The notes under the pieces were generated by a model. The model was given only the letters and a program-made list of their open reading frames with translations, did no database searches and had not been told where the DNA came from. A program made the position numbers and the translations under genes. Source: Fomes fomentarius (lineage: Eukaryota; Basidiomycota; Agaricomycetes; Polyporales; Polyporaceae). From it: 64,000 bases of DNA. Where the stretch lies: the NCBI GenBank assembly GCA_022606135.1, contig JABYQN010000011.1:1426001-1490000 (forward strand), read 5' to 3'. Positions 10,142 to 21,801 of this stretch are shown here, in pieces. The first letter of the stretch is position 1. Each line of letters starts with the position of its first letter.

Positions 10142-11808
10142 TCAGTTCGACGCGCCCCCGGAAACGTTTGCGCTGCTTTTGCGGGTGCGTACAACCTTGT
10201 TGCGCAATGCCTTCTCTTTCAGCTCACTTTCGCGCCGAGCTAGCTCGGCACGGTGTGCCTTTAGTGCAGGATTCGATAAGCATTGAGCGAAGGCGACACC
10301 TATCGAGAGTCGCTCACCTCCTCCTGGTCCACATCCATCTGGTCCTTGCGTTCTGCTTCTGCCTGGCCACGTATCTTCAGCTCACTGGGGTTGCCTTGCC
10401 TATCTACGTCCATCCTGTCTTGGTCACGCGATCCAGACGGACCTGGACGTTCGCTGGCGCTATCCTTAGTACGACTTCTACTGCTGTCACGACTGGACGC
10501 TCTGTCCTTTCTCCGAGGAGGGCTTCGTCTCCGAGGAGAACTCCGCTCTCTGTCAATACTGGGACTACGACGCCGTCTTCGAGGCGGAGAGCGACTGCCC
10601 GGGCTTCGTCGGCGACCGAAGCCCCCACCCCTATACGGAGGTGGGCTGCGACTCCGAGATGGAGACCGTGAGGAGAAGCGTCTCCGGCGGGGAGGAGGGC
10701 TGCGTGATTCACGAGGACGGCGATCACGCGAAGGAGCAGGAGAACCCGAGGGAGAACGCAGACGCCGACGGATCGGAGGAGGAGATCGCGAGCGCGAGGG
10801 TGATTTGCGGGGAGGAGAGCGTCTGCGACGCAGTGGGGAACGAGGTGGGGGAGAACGAGAGTATGAACGCCCGCCACGAGGTGGCGAGCGGTATCTGCGC
10901 GGCGGCGTTCGGGAGCGAGAACGAGAGCTTCGAGGGGAAGGAGACCGACGTCTGCGCGGCGGCTCACGAGGAGGTGAACGGGCCGGACCACCAGGACGCT
11001 GCACTGCGAGTTTGAATATGGACATATACGATATAGAGACTACGCACCCCGCCTCTAGCACCCCATCCGCTGTCTCTGGTTCTGTTCCCGCGATCGTCAT
11101 CAAAGCCGCCTCTTCCTCCCCTTCCTCGACCGCGGCCACGTCCTCGACCCCCACCGCGCGCCTCGCGCTCAGAGGTGCGTACCTCATCCAACCGCGCGCG
11201 ACGGTCTCGCTCCTCGATGGCACGTGTATCGCCAGCTCTTACCTGGCGCATTTCTTGTTTCTTTTCTTCGACAAACGTACGTGGAACACCTGCGGGAGAA
11301 TCCTGAGCCTCCAACAGTAAGTTCCAGAGCGCAGACATGAACGCGGGTGTCGAATTCGTCAGGAATCCCGTCAAATTGATCTGCATCCTGCGTGGGTCGG
11401 GTGTCTTGTGTGGCGGCGTTGAGTTGCGATAGCATATAGCGAGCTGAGAGCGTACGCACTGGCTGTGAATCATCCTCCAGCAAACCCATCGCATACTCAA
11501 CCACGACCTCATCCTCGAACCCAACGAGCTCAACGACCTTTTTGACGATCCACGGTCGTATGACGGACAAGTTGACTTTTCTCATGTCGACCTTCCACCA
11601 CACATGAGTACCGCATTTTTGAGGAGCACCATCAGTTCGCGTACCTTCTTGTCAAACTCTGCAGGAAACTTCATCGTTTTGAGAAGCTTGAGCTCCTTGT
11701 CTGAGAAGCGACGGTCTTGGTCGGCAGAAGTGCCTTTGAAGAACCCTGAGAGAGCGGGTTAGACGGAGCGGAGTAGCAGATGCAGATTCACTAGCCTGCA
11801 TCCGCCAT
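10142..11808 (-). CDS. SRRM1-like PWI/RS splicing factor
   Basis: Starts MADAGFFKGTSADQDRRFSD at 11808 across a short first intron. A complete PWI domain follows (about residues 1-125): LLKTMKFPAEFDKKVDMRKV, then NLSVIRPWIVKKVVELVGFE with the name-giving Pro-Trp-Ile, LLEDDSQP, MQINLTGFLTNSTPAFMSAL and WNLLLEAQ. After a Gly/Arg-rich linker comes a long Arg/Ser/Pro-repeat region (about 10350-11000). A last intron (phase 0, after DQEE) leads to AHRAELARRESELKEKALRN and the stop at 10142, a C-terminal helix seen in fungal SRRM1 relatives. In this family PWI binds nucleic acid and the RS region recruits spliceosome components; it acts in nuclear speckles and links splicing to 3'-end processing. 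A long plus-strand open frame over the RS region is a shadow. Confidence 0.88.
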
Positions 11809-12774
11809 AGTGGGTGGTGGGTAGTACGAGGATGGAGGAGAACGAGGAGAGCGCGATGGACGTCGACGTCCACGACAACAAACAAATAGACGCTGGTGGG
11901 TGTTCTCTCGGTTCGCAAGGCCGCCGCCTGCCCAATACCATCGTCTTCATTTCATGTAGTAGCATTGTCGTCATCGCCGTCCCCGTTGAAGGAGCGATAT
12001 ATGACGAAAGGCTGAAGCTCGTTCTTCTGCAATTCCCCGACTCGACAATCCACGCTGTAACGACATTCTATATCAGACTCCAGGACGTCTGCAACCCCAG
12101 TTTCGTATTTCGTACGGCGCCGGCCGGCTAATGAAGGTTAGGTCACCCCAGGCTCACCCCAGATACGCTCTTTCAAACCCACGCTACCAAGTCCTTCTCT
12201 CGAGGTCGTCTAGGTCGTCTCTGAGCCCTCACCGGATGCCGGGACGAAACTGGTCTTCGTGAGTCTGCACGCGGTCTACTCATCTCCTAGCTTCTCGTAT
12301 TTGGCGTGCACGACGATCACGGACATTGCTGCTACGGGTGGGTATTGTTGGAGACTGTGACCCAGACGACGTGGTAAGCTAGCTTCTAGGCTCGATGGCC
12401 GGGCGCTGACTGACCTCTCTCGACCGTTCTGTGTCCGGCCAGACTGAATAGCGAGAGTATATCAACCGGACTCCACCAACACAGCTCGCAACCGCTCTCC
12501 CACGTCCATACAACGGCTGCCTCTTAATAAGTGCCCTCAGAAAGACATAGAGAGAGCCTCATGCCTTTCGTCCTCAAACCGGCTCGCAGAATAGAGCTCA
12601 AGCTAAGCTCGATGCACCGCGCTTCCCTGCCATCTATCCGTGCACGCATGTTCGTGGGCTTTCGCGGACGAACCTTCCCAGCGAAGGCTTCAGCTTTCAC
12701 TATCTTCTCCCTCTCCCTCTCCGCCGCTGCCCTCTGCCTCACCTCTCCGCCCGTCGAATTCTGGCACTGCTGAG
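11809..12774. other. Divergent promoter of SRRM1-like and SET-A genes
   Basis: 966 bp between divergent starts. Pyrimidine-rich tracts lie just upstream of the SET gene at 12700-12760. An open frame continues upstream of 12775 in the SET frame (from 12640), so a longer N-terminus cannot be excluded. No other gene seen. Confidence 0.45.
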
Positions 12775-14040
12775 ATGGCCACCGCTCGCGTGCCCGTCCG
12801 ACCTCCACTCCGCCCTGGCGCAGCAAATTACCGCCATTCTCGTTCGTCGCTCTACATAGTCCACACGCCTACCCTAGAGCCTATGATGGACGAGGAGACC
12901 GAGGAGGAGGACGAACCGGATCCATCTACTCCAGACCGAGAACGCGAGCCGTCTTCCACTGAGGATGCGACTCCCGCGTTCCAGATCGCTCCCTCGCCGT
13001 CGACAGGCGGTGTCGGATTATTCGCCATCCGGCCGGTCTCACAAGGCACGATCATCTTTTCCGAGAGACCATTGTTCACACAACCCTCTGGATCTCGGAG
13101 AACAAACTCCACGGTCATGGCAGCACTCGCGGAGCGTACGCGCGACGAGCAGCGCCAATTCTTCACTCTCTGGAACGCATACAAGGCCCCTCGCCCCGGT
13201 GGCCTAGTTCTCCTCCCCGCCCTTGGTATCTTCGAAACCAACGCGCTGCCGTGCGGGGTGGCCCTTCCGCCCTACGGAGACCGAGCAAAAGAAGTGGAAA
13301 CGGCAGAAAAGACACCCAAGGAGGCTAGAGTGGGTGTATTCCTGCAAGCATCTCGATTCAACCACTCCTGTCGACCCAACGTTTCCCGATATTGGGATGC
13401 CGATACGCAAGAGATGGTGTTCCGCGCCATCCGAGACGTTCAGGCCGGCAACGAGCTCTGCTTGAGCTACATTGACGTTGACGTGCTTGCTACGCGCGCC
13501 CAGCGGGTCGCGGGCATCGAACCCGCCTTCAGGTTTACGTGCGTGTGCGAGGCATGCACGCTCAAGGGCGAGGAAGCACAGGTAAGCGACCGCAGGCGCA
13601 CGTCGCTGAAGAGGCTGTACGAGGAAATCGGAAAGTGCGGTAAGGAGCCGACACTCGGGCTGAGGAAGGTCAGCATACGTGCATACACCCTGTCTAGTTG
13701 CTGAACATGAATCGCGTATAGGTCAAAATTGCACTCCGGTTGCTGAGGGAGGAGCAATTGGTGCACTTCGAGGCATCTTTCTGCTTCGATGCCTTCCAGT
13801 TCTGTGTCTTGGTGCGTTCTGTCGTATCCATGGCTGCAGCCTGATACTGACCTTGACATTCGAAAGGTCTCGGACTTCGCCAACGCCAAGATATGGGTCC
13901 GCAAGGCATGGGAGTGCTCCTGCATCACGACTGGTCCAGACAGCTCGACTGCCCGTATGTTCAAAATGTACTGGGCTAACCCCCGCGCCCACCAGCTCGC
14001 CGGCCTGCTTCCCCGCATGACACTCTCCGGCCCGGAGTAG
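12775..14040 (+). CDS. SET-domain protein A (SMYD-like, without MYND)
   Basis: Three exons; about 380 residues. An acidic, disordered N-terminus (EETEEEDEPDPSTPD) precedes the SET domain: STGGVGLFAIRPVSQGTIIF at its start, LQASRFNHSCRPNV with the conserved Asn-His-Ser-Cys (13360-13371), GNELCLSYIDVDVLATRAQR, and the post-SET cysteines CVCEAC. Introns fall after GLRK and after FQFCVL, at the same places as in SET genes B and C. Proteins of this kind transfer methyl groups from S-adenosylmethionine to lysines of histones or other proteins. With an intact NHSC this is the paralog most likely to be catalytic. Substrate unknown. Confidence 0.8.
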
Positions 14041-14519
14041 TTATAAGGTCCGATTTATGCATTACTTCTCAACTCTTCTTGAAGACATGTACATCACCAC
14101 GCTCCCAGTACGCACCCATGTCGCACTGTATCGTTTTTACTTTCGGGCACTCGTTGACGTTGTTGTCCCCCTTCGCGTCATCGCTTCTAATGACTCATAA
14201 TACGGATTCATTTGTGTTATATACGTAGCATGTACATGGACTGGTTGAGACTCTACATCGCATGTTCATCTTCGTCTTCATTGGCTTATGATGCACCTCC
14301 TTATCCATCGTCGACCTTTCCCATCCCTCTGGCAGCAAAAAAGTGATCTCCCCATGACCTCACGGACAGCGGCCCGAACCATTCATCTTGTGGTACAGCT
14401 GACCTCCCAGCGCGCCAGGGCGATAAAACGGACAACATTCCGACTTTCCTTGAACTTCAAGCTTCCAAGTCTGAACCCGCTTCAACCACTAGTATTCCTG
14501 ATCTTGTGGCAAACCACAA
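14041..14519. other. No gene seen; promoter of dehydratase
   Basis: AT-richer intergenic stretch holding the SET-A 3' end and the upstream region of the D-galactonate dehydratase gene. No clear TATA box found. Confidence 0.4.
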
Positions 14520-16183
14520 ATGACATCGTCCGATAAGATCGCGAAGATCGAGGTATCACTCTCCAATTCCAATGCTCTTCGCTACTGACGCCTGAACACG
14601 GTGGTTTGCCTAGGTCTTCCGCGTGCCCCCACGATGGCTCTTCGTACGCGTAGAGACAGAACAGGGCCTCATAGGTTGGGGCGAAGGGACGCTCGAAGGC
14701 CATACCGAGGCGATCGAGGGCGCTTTCAAGGACCTCGCCGAACGCTTCATCGGCTGGGATCCCGACCAGATCCAGAACATCTGGCAGCATGCCTACCGTT
14801 CCCGCTTCTACAGAGGCGGCCCGGTCCTCATGGTGCGTTCCCCGCCCACAGCGTTCAGAGCGGAATTGAAGAGTTGTGCTGACGAGCTTCCCTGTCCCGC
14901 CCCCGCAGTCTGCGCTGTCTGGGCTGGACATCGCGTTGTGGGACATCAAGGGAAAGCGGTTCGGCGTCCCCGTCTGGCAGCTCCTCGGGGGCAAGGTGCG
15001 CGACCGCGTGAAGGTCTACGGCTGGATCGGCGGCGACAAGCCCGCGGATGTAGTCCAGGGCGCAGTGGACCGCCGCGCGCAGGGCTTCACGGCGGTAAAG
15101 ATGAACGGGACGGAGGGGATCGACTGGATCGACTCGCCGGCGCTCCTGCAGGATACGGTGGAGCGGGTACGGTCGGTGAGGGCACTGGGGCTGGACGTTG
15201 GGATCGACTTCCATGGGAGGGTGCATAAGGGCATGGCTAAGCAGCTTGCGAAGGCGTTGGAGCCTTTGCAACCTCTTTTCATTGAGGGTACGTATGGTTA
15301 CAATTGCTGTTTGCTAGCAGGAGCTTGCCGGACGCTGACGATCGCTCTGCATGCCATGCTTGTAGAACCACTTCTCCCGACCCAGCCAGAAGAGATCGCA
15401 GACCTCGCGAAACTCGTGTCGACCCCAATCGCGCTGGGAGAACGGCTGTTCTCTCGCCACGACTTCCGTCCGTATCTTGAACGACGGGCGATCGACATCG
15501 CTCAACCTGACGTGCGTAGCGAACTCACCCAGGCTGATCTCGACCCATAGTTGACACATGCTGACTCGAGTACTGTAATATAGGTCTCCCACTGCGGCGG
15601 CATCAGCGAATTGCATCGACTCGCATCATACACGGAGACCTACGACGTCGCGCTCGCGCCGCATTGTCCGCTGGGCCCTATCGCACTCGCAGCGTGCATG
15701 CAAGTTGATGTTGCTGCGCCCAACGGTGAGGATAGGTTTGATGCTTTGAGTGTTCCCCAAGGGCCAAATTACTGAGCACCCACCGTGACCTCTAGTTGTG
15801 ATCCAAGAGATGAGCTTGCAGGTTCGTGGTCTCGACTCTCGAGAGACAACGTAGTCTATGCGATGGCGGCTCACCTCTGTTCTCTGGTCATGTCATCAGA
15901 TGCATTACAACGAAGGCGCAGACCTGCTCACGTACCTCGTCGACCCGGCCGTTTTTGCTATCAAGAACGGATACGTGGAAGCACTCACAGGTTCGATCCC
16001 ATCGTGTTGTTGGTACGCGTTGCGCTCTACTAAAAACTGAGATGGTTATCTGCGACAGGACCAGGGCTGGGTATCGAGATCAACGAGGCTCTCGTCAGAG
16101 AGGCAGCCGCGAAGCATGCTTCGGAGAAGGCATGGCGCAATGCAGTATGGACCGGACCAGACGGTGCTCTTCGCGAATGGTGA
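14520..16183 (+). CDS. dgoD: D-galactonate dehydratase (enolase superfamily)
   Basis: Converts D-galactonate to 2-keto-3-deoxy-D-galactonate, using a divalent metal. Seven exons, starting [25 protein letters not shown]. Family marks in order: [80 protein letters not shown] (first metal ligand Asp, with the catalytic His in DFH), IEEPLLPTQ (second ligand Glu), [11 protein letters not shown] (third ligand Glu), [29 protein letters not shown] with the second catalytic His, [15 protein letters not shown] and [15 protein letters not shown], ending ALREW. The similarity to bacterial DgoD runs the full length. It could take part in D-galactose or galactonate catabolism; no other pathway gene is adjacent. 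Confidence 0.92.
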
Positions 16184-16783
16184 TTGCAATATGTCAGGAG
16201 GGAAGTTATAACTAAGAACTGTTTGTCTGTCTCAAATTACTCGCGAGCCAACATCTGACTATAGAATCTGTATTGAGCTGAGTAGTATACGCATCGTTGC
16301 CCATCGACCAAAGAAGAGATACAAGCAAACCTACAAGTTTCGATAACACATGTGGGCGGCTGAGCTAACCTGGATCTAGATCTGGATGTTGTCACAAGAA
16401 CGCCTCGAGGACGGCACATGCCTCTGGTGCGTACATATACGTGCATCTCGCCGCATTGCCGGCGCCGACCTCGCATTATAGCGCAGTGTTACGTCCAGCG
16501 TCCAGTCTAGACTTTAAGCACCTCCTGAAGACTGAACAGAGATCGCCATCGCTGCGATCTCGTTCTCCGGTTGTACATCCACCTTCCGCCTCCTTTACTC
16601 GCCACACTCTCCCCGGACCTCCTATCTCTTCCTATCTCTGCACATATCGCTCACCGCTCACCACCCACTGCACTCTGAAGAGACAAGCTCACTGGTCATC
16701 TTACGAGGACCACTTAGGAATAGGAGTTAATCACCGGACACCCAATCACCGATCTTCTCGTCGCAAACACCATTGGCTCGACG
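16184..16783. other. No gene seen; upstream of HNH-like gene
   Basis: Contains a pyrimidine-rich stretch (about 16550-16700) just upstream of the next start codon, typical of fungal promoters. No coding signal recognised. Confidence 0.4.
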
Positions 16784-18052
16784 ATGCTTGAAACCTTGAC
16801 ACTGAACCCAGGGTCGCCCCTTGACCCTAACTTTGTCCCACCTACACGGCCGCCGAGTGCGCTCAGCACGGCCAGCGACGCCTCCTTCTTCGCGCTCTAC
16901 GACGCGTCCTCGGTCGCATCCCCGTCAGCATCCGACGCGATTACGCAGGCCGAGGCGCTCCCCACCCGTATCATCGTCTCGACAATCCGCCGCCACGGAC
17001 AACAATGCCTGCTCTGCGGACGGCGGGATGTCAGTGAGCTGGTTGTGGTGAGGGCGCTGCTGCAGCATGGAGAAGGCGCGGACGAGGGACAGGGCAGGGA
17101 TGTGAGTTTTGCCATGCTGCGTTGAACGTGGTGGCGAGAGAACCTCACCCCGCGTATGATCTTGCAGCCAATCGCGTATCTGAAGGAGCTGAACCTTCTT
17201 CCACACGGGTACACGCGCGACGACTGGACAAATTTGATGACATGTGCGTGCTTGTTTTCCTCTTCCTCCTGGTCCCGGAATCCCTGTGGGTTGACTCTGG
17301 ATACCCGCAGTGTGCAGGCCGCACGCGGAGGCGTACGACGCCGGAACATGGCGTTGGCTGCCGAACGCCACCCTCCGCTCACAGCTTTACTCCGCACCGA
17401 AAACCGTATCCGCAGATGTACAGGAACGGGCGCACGGAGAAGGTGGAGATGCAGATGGAGCAGGAGACGTAGCGATGACAGATGCGACTGCGTCCGAGGT
17501 TATTTATTGCACTCTCCATGAGACGAACAAGCATTCTCACCTCGTCGACTCCGAACCCGCAGGTGCTCCCGCCGCATCACTCCCAGTCCCTCCAGACCGA
17601 AGACGGCTTGGAGGTCGTCCCACCTGAGACACTCGTCGACGACGGGATAGATGGGGACACCAGAAATCCCGAAATCCACTTCCAGCCGGTAAGTCGGTTG
17701 TGCCTGTCCACGTCCAACAGGCTCCTGAGAGTTAAGGTTGGAGCTGACTTATTGATAGCTCGAACTGCCCTCGTTTGATGTGCTCGTGTTCCGCCCCGAG
17801 TCCATGCCGCCGGTACCGGGCGACCTAAATCACGAAGCAGGACGGAGGCAGCCGGTGGGATGTGTGTGGCCAGAGTGGCGTACGCTCACATTGAACCCGT
17901 ACGTCGTCTTCGCCGCAGCGCTCCCGCTGCTGGACGCGGGAAATACCGACGGAGAGTTGGGTGCGATCGTGCGGGAAAGCCTTTCTGTGGCAGCACGGTG
18001 GAATCGAGAAATTGCGCGAGAGGCAGAGGTAGACTCCGTTATGCAGGAGTAG
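16784..18052 (+). CDS. Uncharacterised protein with a possible degenerate HNH fold
   Basis: Starts MLETLTLNPGSPLDPNFVPP at 16784 and ends VDSVMQE at 18052, with about five exons. A Cys pair, QQCLLCGRRDVSELVVV, is followed about 60 residues on (after an intron) by NLMTLCRPHAEAYDAGTWRW, which looks like the second half of an HNH nuclease motif (Asn...Cys...His..YD). The first-half 'AH' is absent; the equivalent place reads VRALL. The middle is acidic and Ala/Asp-rich; the C-terminal part (LELPSFDVLVFRPE, LTLNPYVVFAAALPLLDAGN) looks globular. One junction, near 17540-17585, needs an unusually short intron of about 43 nt or a frameshift, so that part of the model is uncertain. The HNH idea is an inference from spacing only. 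Confidence 0.5.
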
Positions 18053-18405
18053 GGAAAGCAGGTTCGGTTTCGTATTTTGCTAATTGTAGTCAGCCAAATG
18101 CTCGGTGTCCGACTGCGTATTTTTTGTAAATGACTCACTTTACATATCCTCTACGTGACCAGCGCATGCTCAACGGACATCAAGCCAAGGTAGGGAGTAG
18201 ATCAGTGTCACACACACTGCCCAGGCAACATACAATTGAATATTGGTACGAATCTCAGTCGCGCGATGTGACATGAGGGACATACGTCCTACTATGCATC
18301 AAACGGAGTTACCGATCATACAACGCACCCATGCCGAACAGACCTGGTACACAATCGCAAACCAAAATTAGAACCAGTCTCCCTGCTGCGTTCTCCGAGA
18401 CTTTA

Positions 18406-19400
18406 TTACCGTCGACCGTCACTCCACGACATTCTGGCAACGCCCAGCGCGTACTCCCCAAGCCCGACCTGCCCGTCTCCCGCATACGAAACCTCTGCCC
18501 GCCGCTTGCCTGTGTCCTGCTCGTCCCCCGCTTCAACCGCCTTCACGCGAGGCCGCCGCGCCCATGCCCTTTCGGGAGATGGCATCGAAACCAGCACCAG
18601 CACCTGCAACCCCTGTACAGGCAACTTTGCTCTCTCTTCCACCGGCGATCCACCCGGCCCACTTCCCGCACTTGTGTTCGCAGGTCCTCGCACGGACTCC
18701 GGGAGAAGCGGGCGCGCAATCCAGGCCGGAAGCCGATATCCACGCCAGCGCACTTCAGGCTGCGGTTGTGCCGTTCGCGGGGTCGTGCGGGAGCGTGAAG
18801 GCACCGAGGGCGTGAGGGGTGTGGGAGGAGGAGGAAGGCGTGGGACGGAGCGCATTCCCGCGCGCGCGAGGGCGTAGCCCATCCCTCCCATCCCTCCAGG
18901 GGCCCAGCGGAACACCGAAGGAGGCGAGTTGGGGTCGGAGTCAGGGTGTCCTCGCTGTGCAGGCGAGTGCGGGGTAGGGGCAGGTTTGGGAGCAGGACGG
19001 ACGTATGTCGCGCAGAGAGGCTGCGAGGTACTGAGTGGGTCAGAAGAGGAAGTGAATTCGCAAGGCTCACAATAAGATTAGCCCATCTACATGCCGCGAG
19101 AGGCCCGTCCCTCCCCTTCACGTCGCGCGGGAAGACGTCCCAGAGAAGTGGCCTCTCCCGCGGTATGGGCGCAGCGCGCGCGGGGCCCACCCCCGCGACC
19201 TGCAGCCCTAGGTTGCGGCGTAGAGTGTGGACGAAACGGCGCGATCCCAGTCCGCAGCCCAGAAAGAAGAGAAAGATGGCTATGAAGGTGATCAAGAAGC
19301 TAAACGGCAGCGAGGAATTGGCATTATTGTCTGGAGAGGCCTCAGAGGTTTGGGCAGGTGCTGAGCTCATACTGGAAGTCGAACTCGACGGGGTGGCCAT
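18406..19400 (-). CDS. Single-pass membrane protein of unknown function
   Basis: Two exons from ATG at 19400. A Ser/Thr-rich N-terminus (MATPSSSTSSMSSAPAQT) leads to one membrane segment, LPFSFLITFIAIFLFFLGCG (about residues 32-51), then a basic stretch SRRFVHTLRRNLGL. The motif RERPLLWDVFPRD resembles the 'PKLWDVW'-type box of basidiomycete membrane proteins of unknown function. The remainder is long, Pro/Arg-rich and probably disordered. Splicing from GTGAGC to an acceptor at CCTCGCAG keeps the frame into the tail ending SWSDGRR. Topology with a short outside N-terminus and a long cytosolic tail is inferred from the positive-inside rule. Confidence 0.6.
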
Positions 19401-20046
19401 GGTCGTCTCAGACGGCGCGCGAGGAAGCTAGCATGTTATGGATGGACGTCGAGGAGCAGACGAGGTGGTGGAGGAGACGAGAGAGGTGGTCGCCGGGGAT
19501 TAAGTCGTGATTCGTGAAGACGTGAGCGTTGGAAGAGGCTGGTTGGGGCGTGGGGTCATGAGAAGACTGCTATATAATTTTTGTCGCTGGTAATGCCGAC
19601 ATCACACGAGCATCCAAATAAAATACGAGCTTACTGGGAAAACATACGCGGAAGGTCACAACTCTGGCAGAGACATGCAATCGTAGCAGTTGTGGGCGGA
19701 CTCGAGGTTAAAGCAATTTTGCTTGGCATTGGTGGCTGGCAGTATCAGCGCTAACCTGGTATACATCCATACAACCACCAGCAACTGTTTCAATTACTTC
19801 TTTCACTCGTATCAAGTATACCCTTCTCCTAAACTTATCAGCTTGCATGTAGGGCAATTCTGCAAGGTACACAGCTTTGATTTGACTTGACATTCCGTCC
19901 TATCTTCCCAGAGAAAGTTACAGTACAGTCAGGAATATGACTCGGATTTGATCGCGCAAGTTAACGACACATTGCTTCCAGATGGCACCATGGTTCATTG
20001 TTACCCCTTTCGCCATAGATAACTTGCAACCACCCCAATGTTCGCC
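19401..20046. other. No gene seen
   Basis: A TATATAAT-like stretch near 19570 may be the TATA element of the minus-strand membrane-protein gene. Otherwise I see only short, unconvincing frames. Confidence 0.35.
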
Positions 20047-20619
20047 GCGACCCCAGTGTTCGCTGGAGAGACGCTAAGCTTCCATTACATGGGCCGATAA
20101 CGATGCCTACTCACACGTTGAATACTGTGTATATTAGCTACCTGACGCAACAAGAACGGGACGGATCCGTGAAGATTTGACTCCAATCTTGAACAAAGTA
20201 GTACTTTGAATGCTGTTTCCCCTCCGTCGTTGGACTTCGCTATAACGCAGATCCGGGGCGCTGTAGCTAATTCTTTGCATGCATACTAGCTATTTTTTCC
20301 GAGGTCAGAATCACGGTGAATCAAACTGCAGCGACCTGGTCCTTGAGCGTGACTTTGGTGCCACCGCGCAGCAATCCAATTCGTTCTCCGACGCATCTTC
20401 GGCGTTGGTCGGCATTGTGACCTGATGTGACCATCTCTCGGAGAATCCGGCGAACACTGCAGACCCACTGTTTCCCTCGTCTTTCACTCAGTTTCACATC
20501 CGTTCCACTCAAACTTCGTGACATAGTTCTTCGATATCATCTCCAACATCCTACAAAATTTGAGCATGTAGCACGAGCTACTGGTGATCCGATATTCCTC
20601 CGGCGAACACTGGGGTCAC
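20047..20619. repeat. About 570-bp element bounded by 22-bp imperfect inverted repeats
   Basis: GCGACCCCAGTGTTCGCTGGAG at 20047-20068 matches the reverse complement of 20598-20619 at about 19 of 22 positions. A third copy of the core (CCGGCGAACACTG) sits inside at 20447-20459. There is no coding frame of note inside. It resembles a non-autonomous DNA transposon (MITE), but I see no clear target-site duplication. Confidence 0.45.
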
Positions 20620-20699
20620 GATAGTACCGTCTAGTGAAGAGATGCCAATGAATTGCTGCTCTCCAGAAAGACCACTCCCCCAGTAGTGGCGACTACCGA

Positions 20700-21420
20700 T
20701 CCATCCTCTCCCTGTCGAGCTTTGCGAGCAAATCTTCACGCTTGCCTGTACAGATGGTAGCTACACAGGCTGTGCTATCTCTAGAGTCGTCTGCAAGTCG
20801 TTCCGAGACATCTCTCATGCCTGTCGTTTTAACACCATCGCCTTATGTTATGGGGACCCAGAGCTGATCACACAGTTCGTGGATGCCTTCAGGGGGGAAC
20901 GTCTACTCAAGGGTTCCCCATCCCTCGAGTCAGACACCTTTCCCTTACTTCCACGGAACGCAAGACGACGAAGCAGTCTCAAACCGGCTCTGTCAATCCA
21001 GAGGAAGACACGTACAAGACCGCTGTGATGTCTCTTTTCGGAAATATGGTCGTGTCCGACCTGCAGACTCTCTTCGTCCTACACAACCATCGATTCGGCG
21101 ACGTGCTGTCCCTTTCCAACATCGGAACCCTCACCTATCCCCAGCTCCGGGAACTTTACCTCTACGGAGGTTGGCTGGAGTTCGTGCCTTGGGAGTCGGA
21201 TAGTCTCCGTTGCTGACCATGCCGAAAAGATGACAGTCGATCTTTTCTTATCATGGAGTCGAAGAATGTCACTGAGCTTGCCCCCACGCTGCGCCTGACC
21301 CACCAGCACCTAACGGCACCACTGAATTACAGTGTAGACGTCAAACAACGTGTTTAGGCGACACGAGCTCCCAATGTGACCCATCTCCGGCTTTCCAGAG
21401 GATCAGCCTGGGTGTTGGAT
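20700..21420 (+). pseudogene. Decayed F-box/leucine-rich-repeat gene
   Basis: HPLPVELCEQIFTLACTDGS with SRVVCKSFRDISHACRFNTI is a typical F-box opening of basidiomycete F-box proteins. The frame is then lost, and repeat-like pieces continue in another frame (VRHLSLTS; SNIGTLTYPQLRELYLYGGW) and a third one (LPNVTHLRLSR-like, near 21370-21400). A stop codon lies just upstream of the F-box with no ATG between. Several indels make this a relic rather than a spliced gene. Confidence 0.7.
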
Positions 21421-21801
21421 CAGGTTCGCTTTAGAAGGCAGAAGTCACGGTAATGCACGCACAGTAAAGCCATGTCATACTTGCTGCTCATTCTTTAGGG
21501 AGGCGGGTCAGCCAATTCGGGAACCTTGAGGGTACCTTGTATTGAGTTTAAGTTCATGCACTCACCGCCAACCTGAGTGGCGAATCTGCGCCCGCTTCAC
21601 TGGAAAAATACATTTATACGAGTAAAGGTCCTCAGTAAGTCTGTGACTATGCCCCAGCGCGTACACAGGCCACGCCACGCCAACGTCATATTGCTAGACA
21701 TGCTGGGACGTACCTTACAGCGCCGACCATGAAATACAAGCAAATACTGCAAGGCGTGGATAAAGATAGCATGTGTATTAGCACCCGACGCCCAGTACAC
21801 C
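21421..21801. other. No gene seen; 3' side of Erv25
   Basis: Likely 3' UTR of the minus-strand Erv25 gene plus spacer. No coding signal. Confidence 0.35.

Noticed and set aside
10283..11320. Long plus-strand open frame of 345 codons rich in Arg/Gly/Leu
   Set aside because: It is the antisense shadow of the RS-repeat region of the SRRM1-like gene, which has PWI-domain homology and proper splice sites.
15980..15995. GGTTCGATCCC, a tRNA B-box-like string
   Set aside because: It lies in the last intron of the dehydratase gene, and no acceptor stem, D-arm or A box can be built around it.
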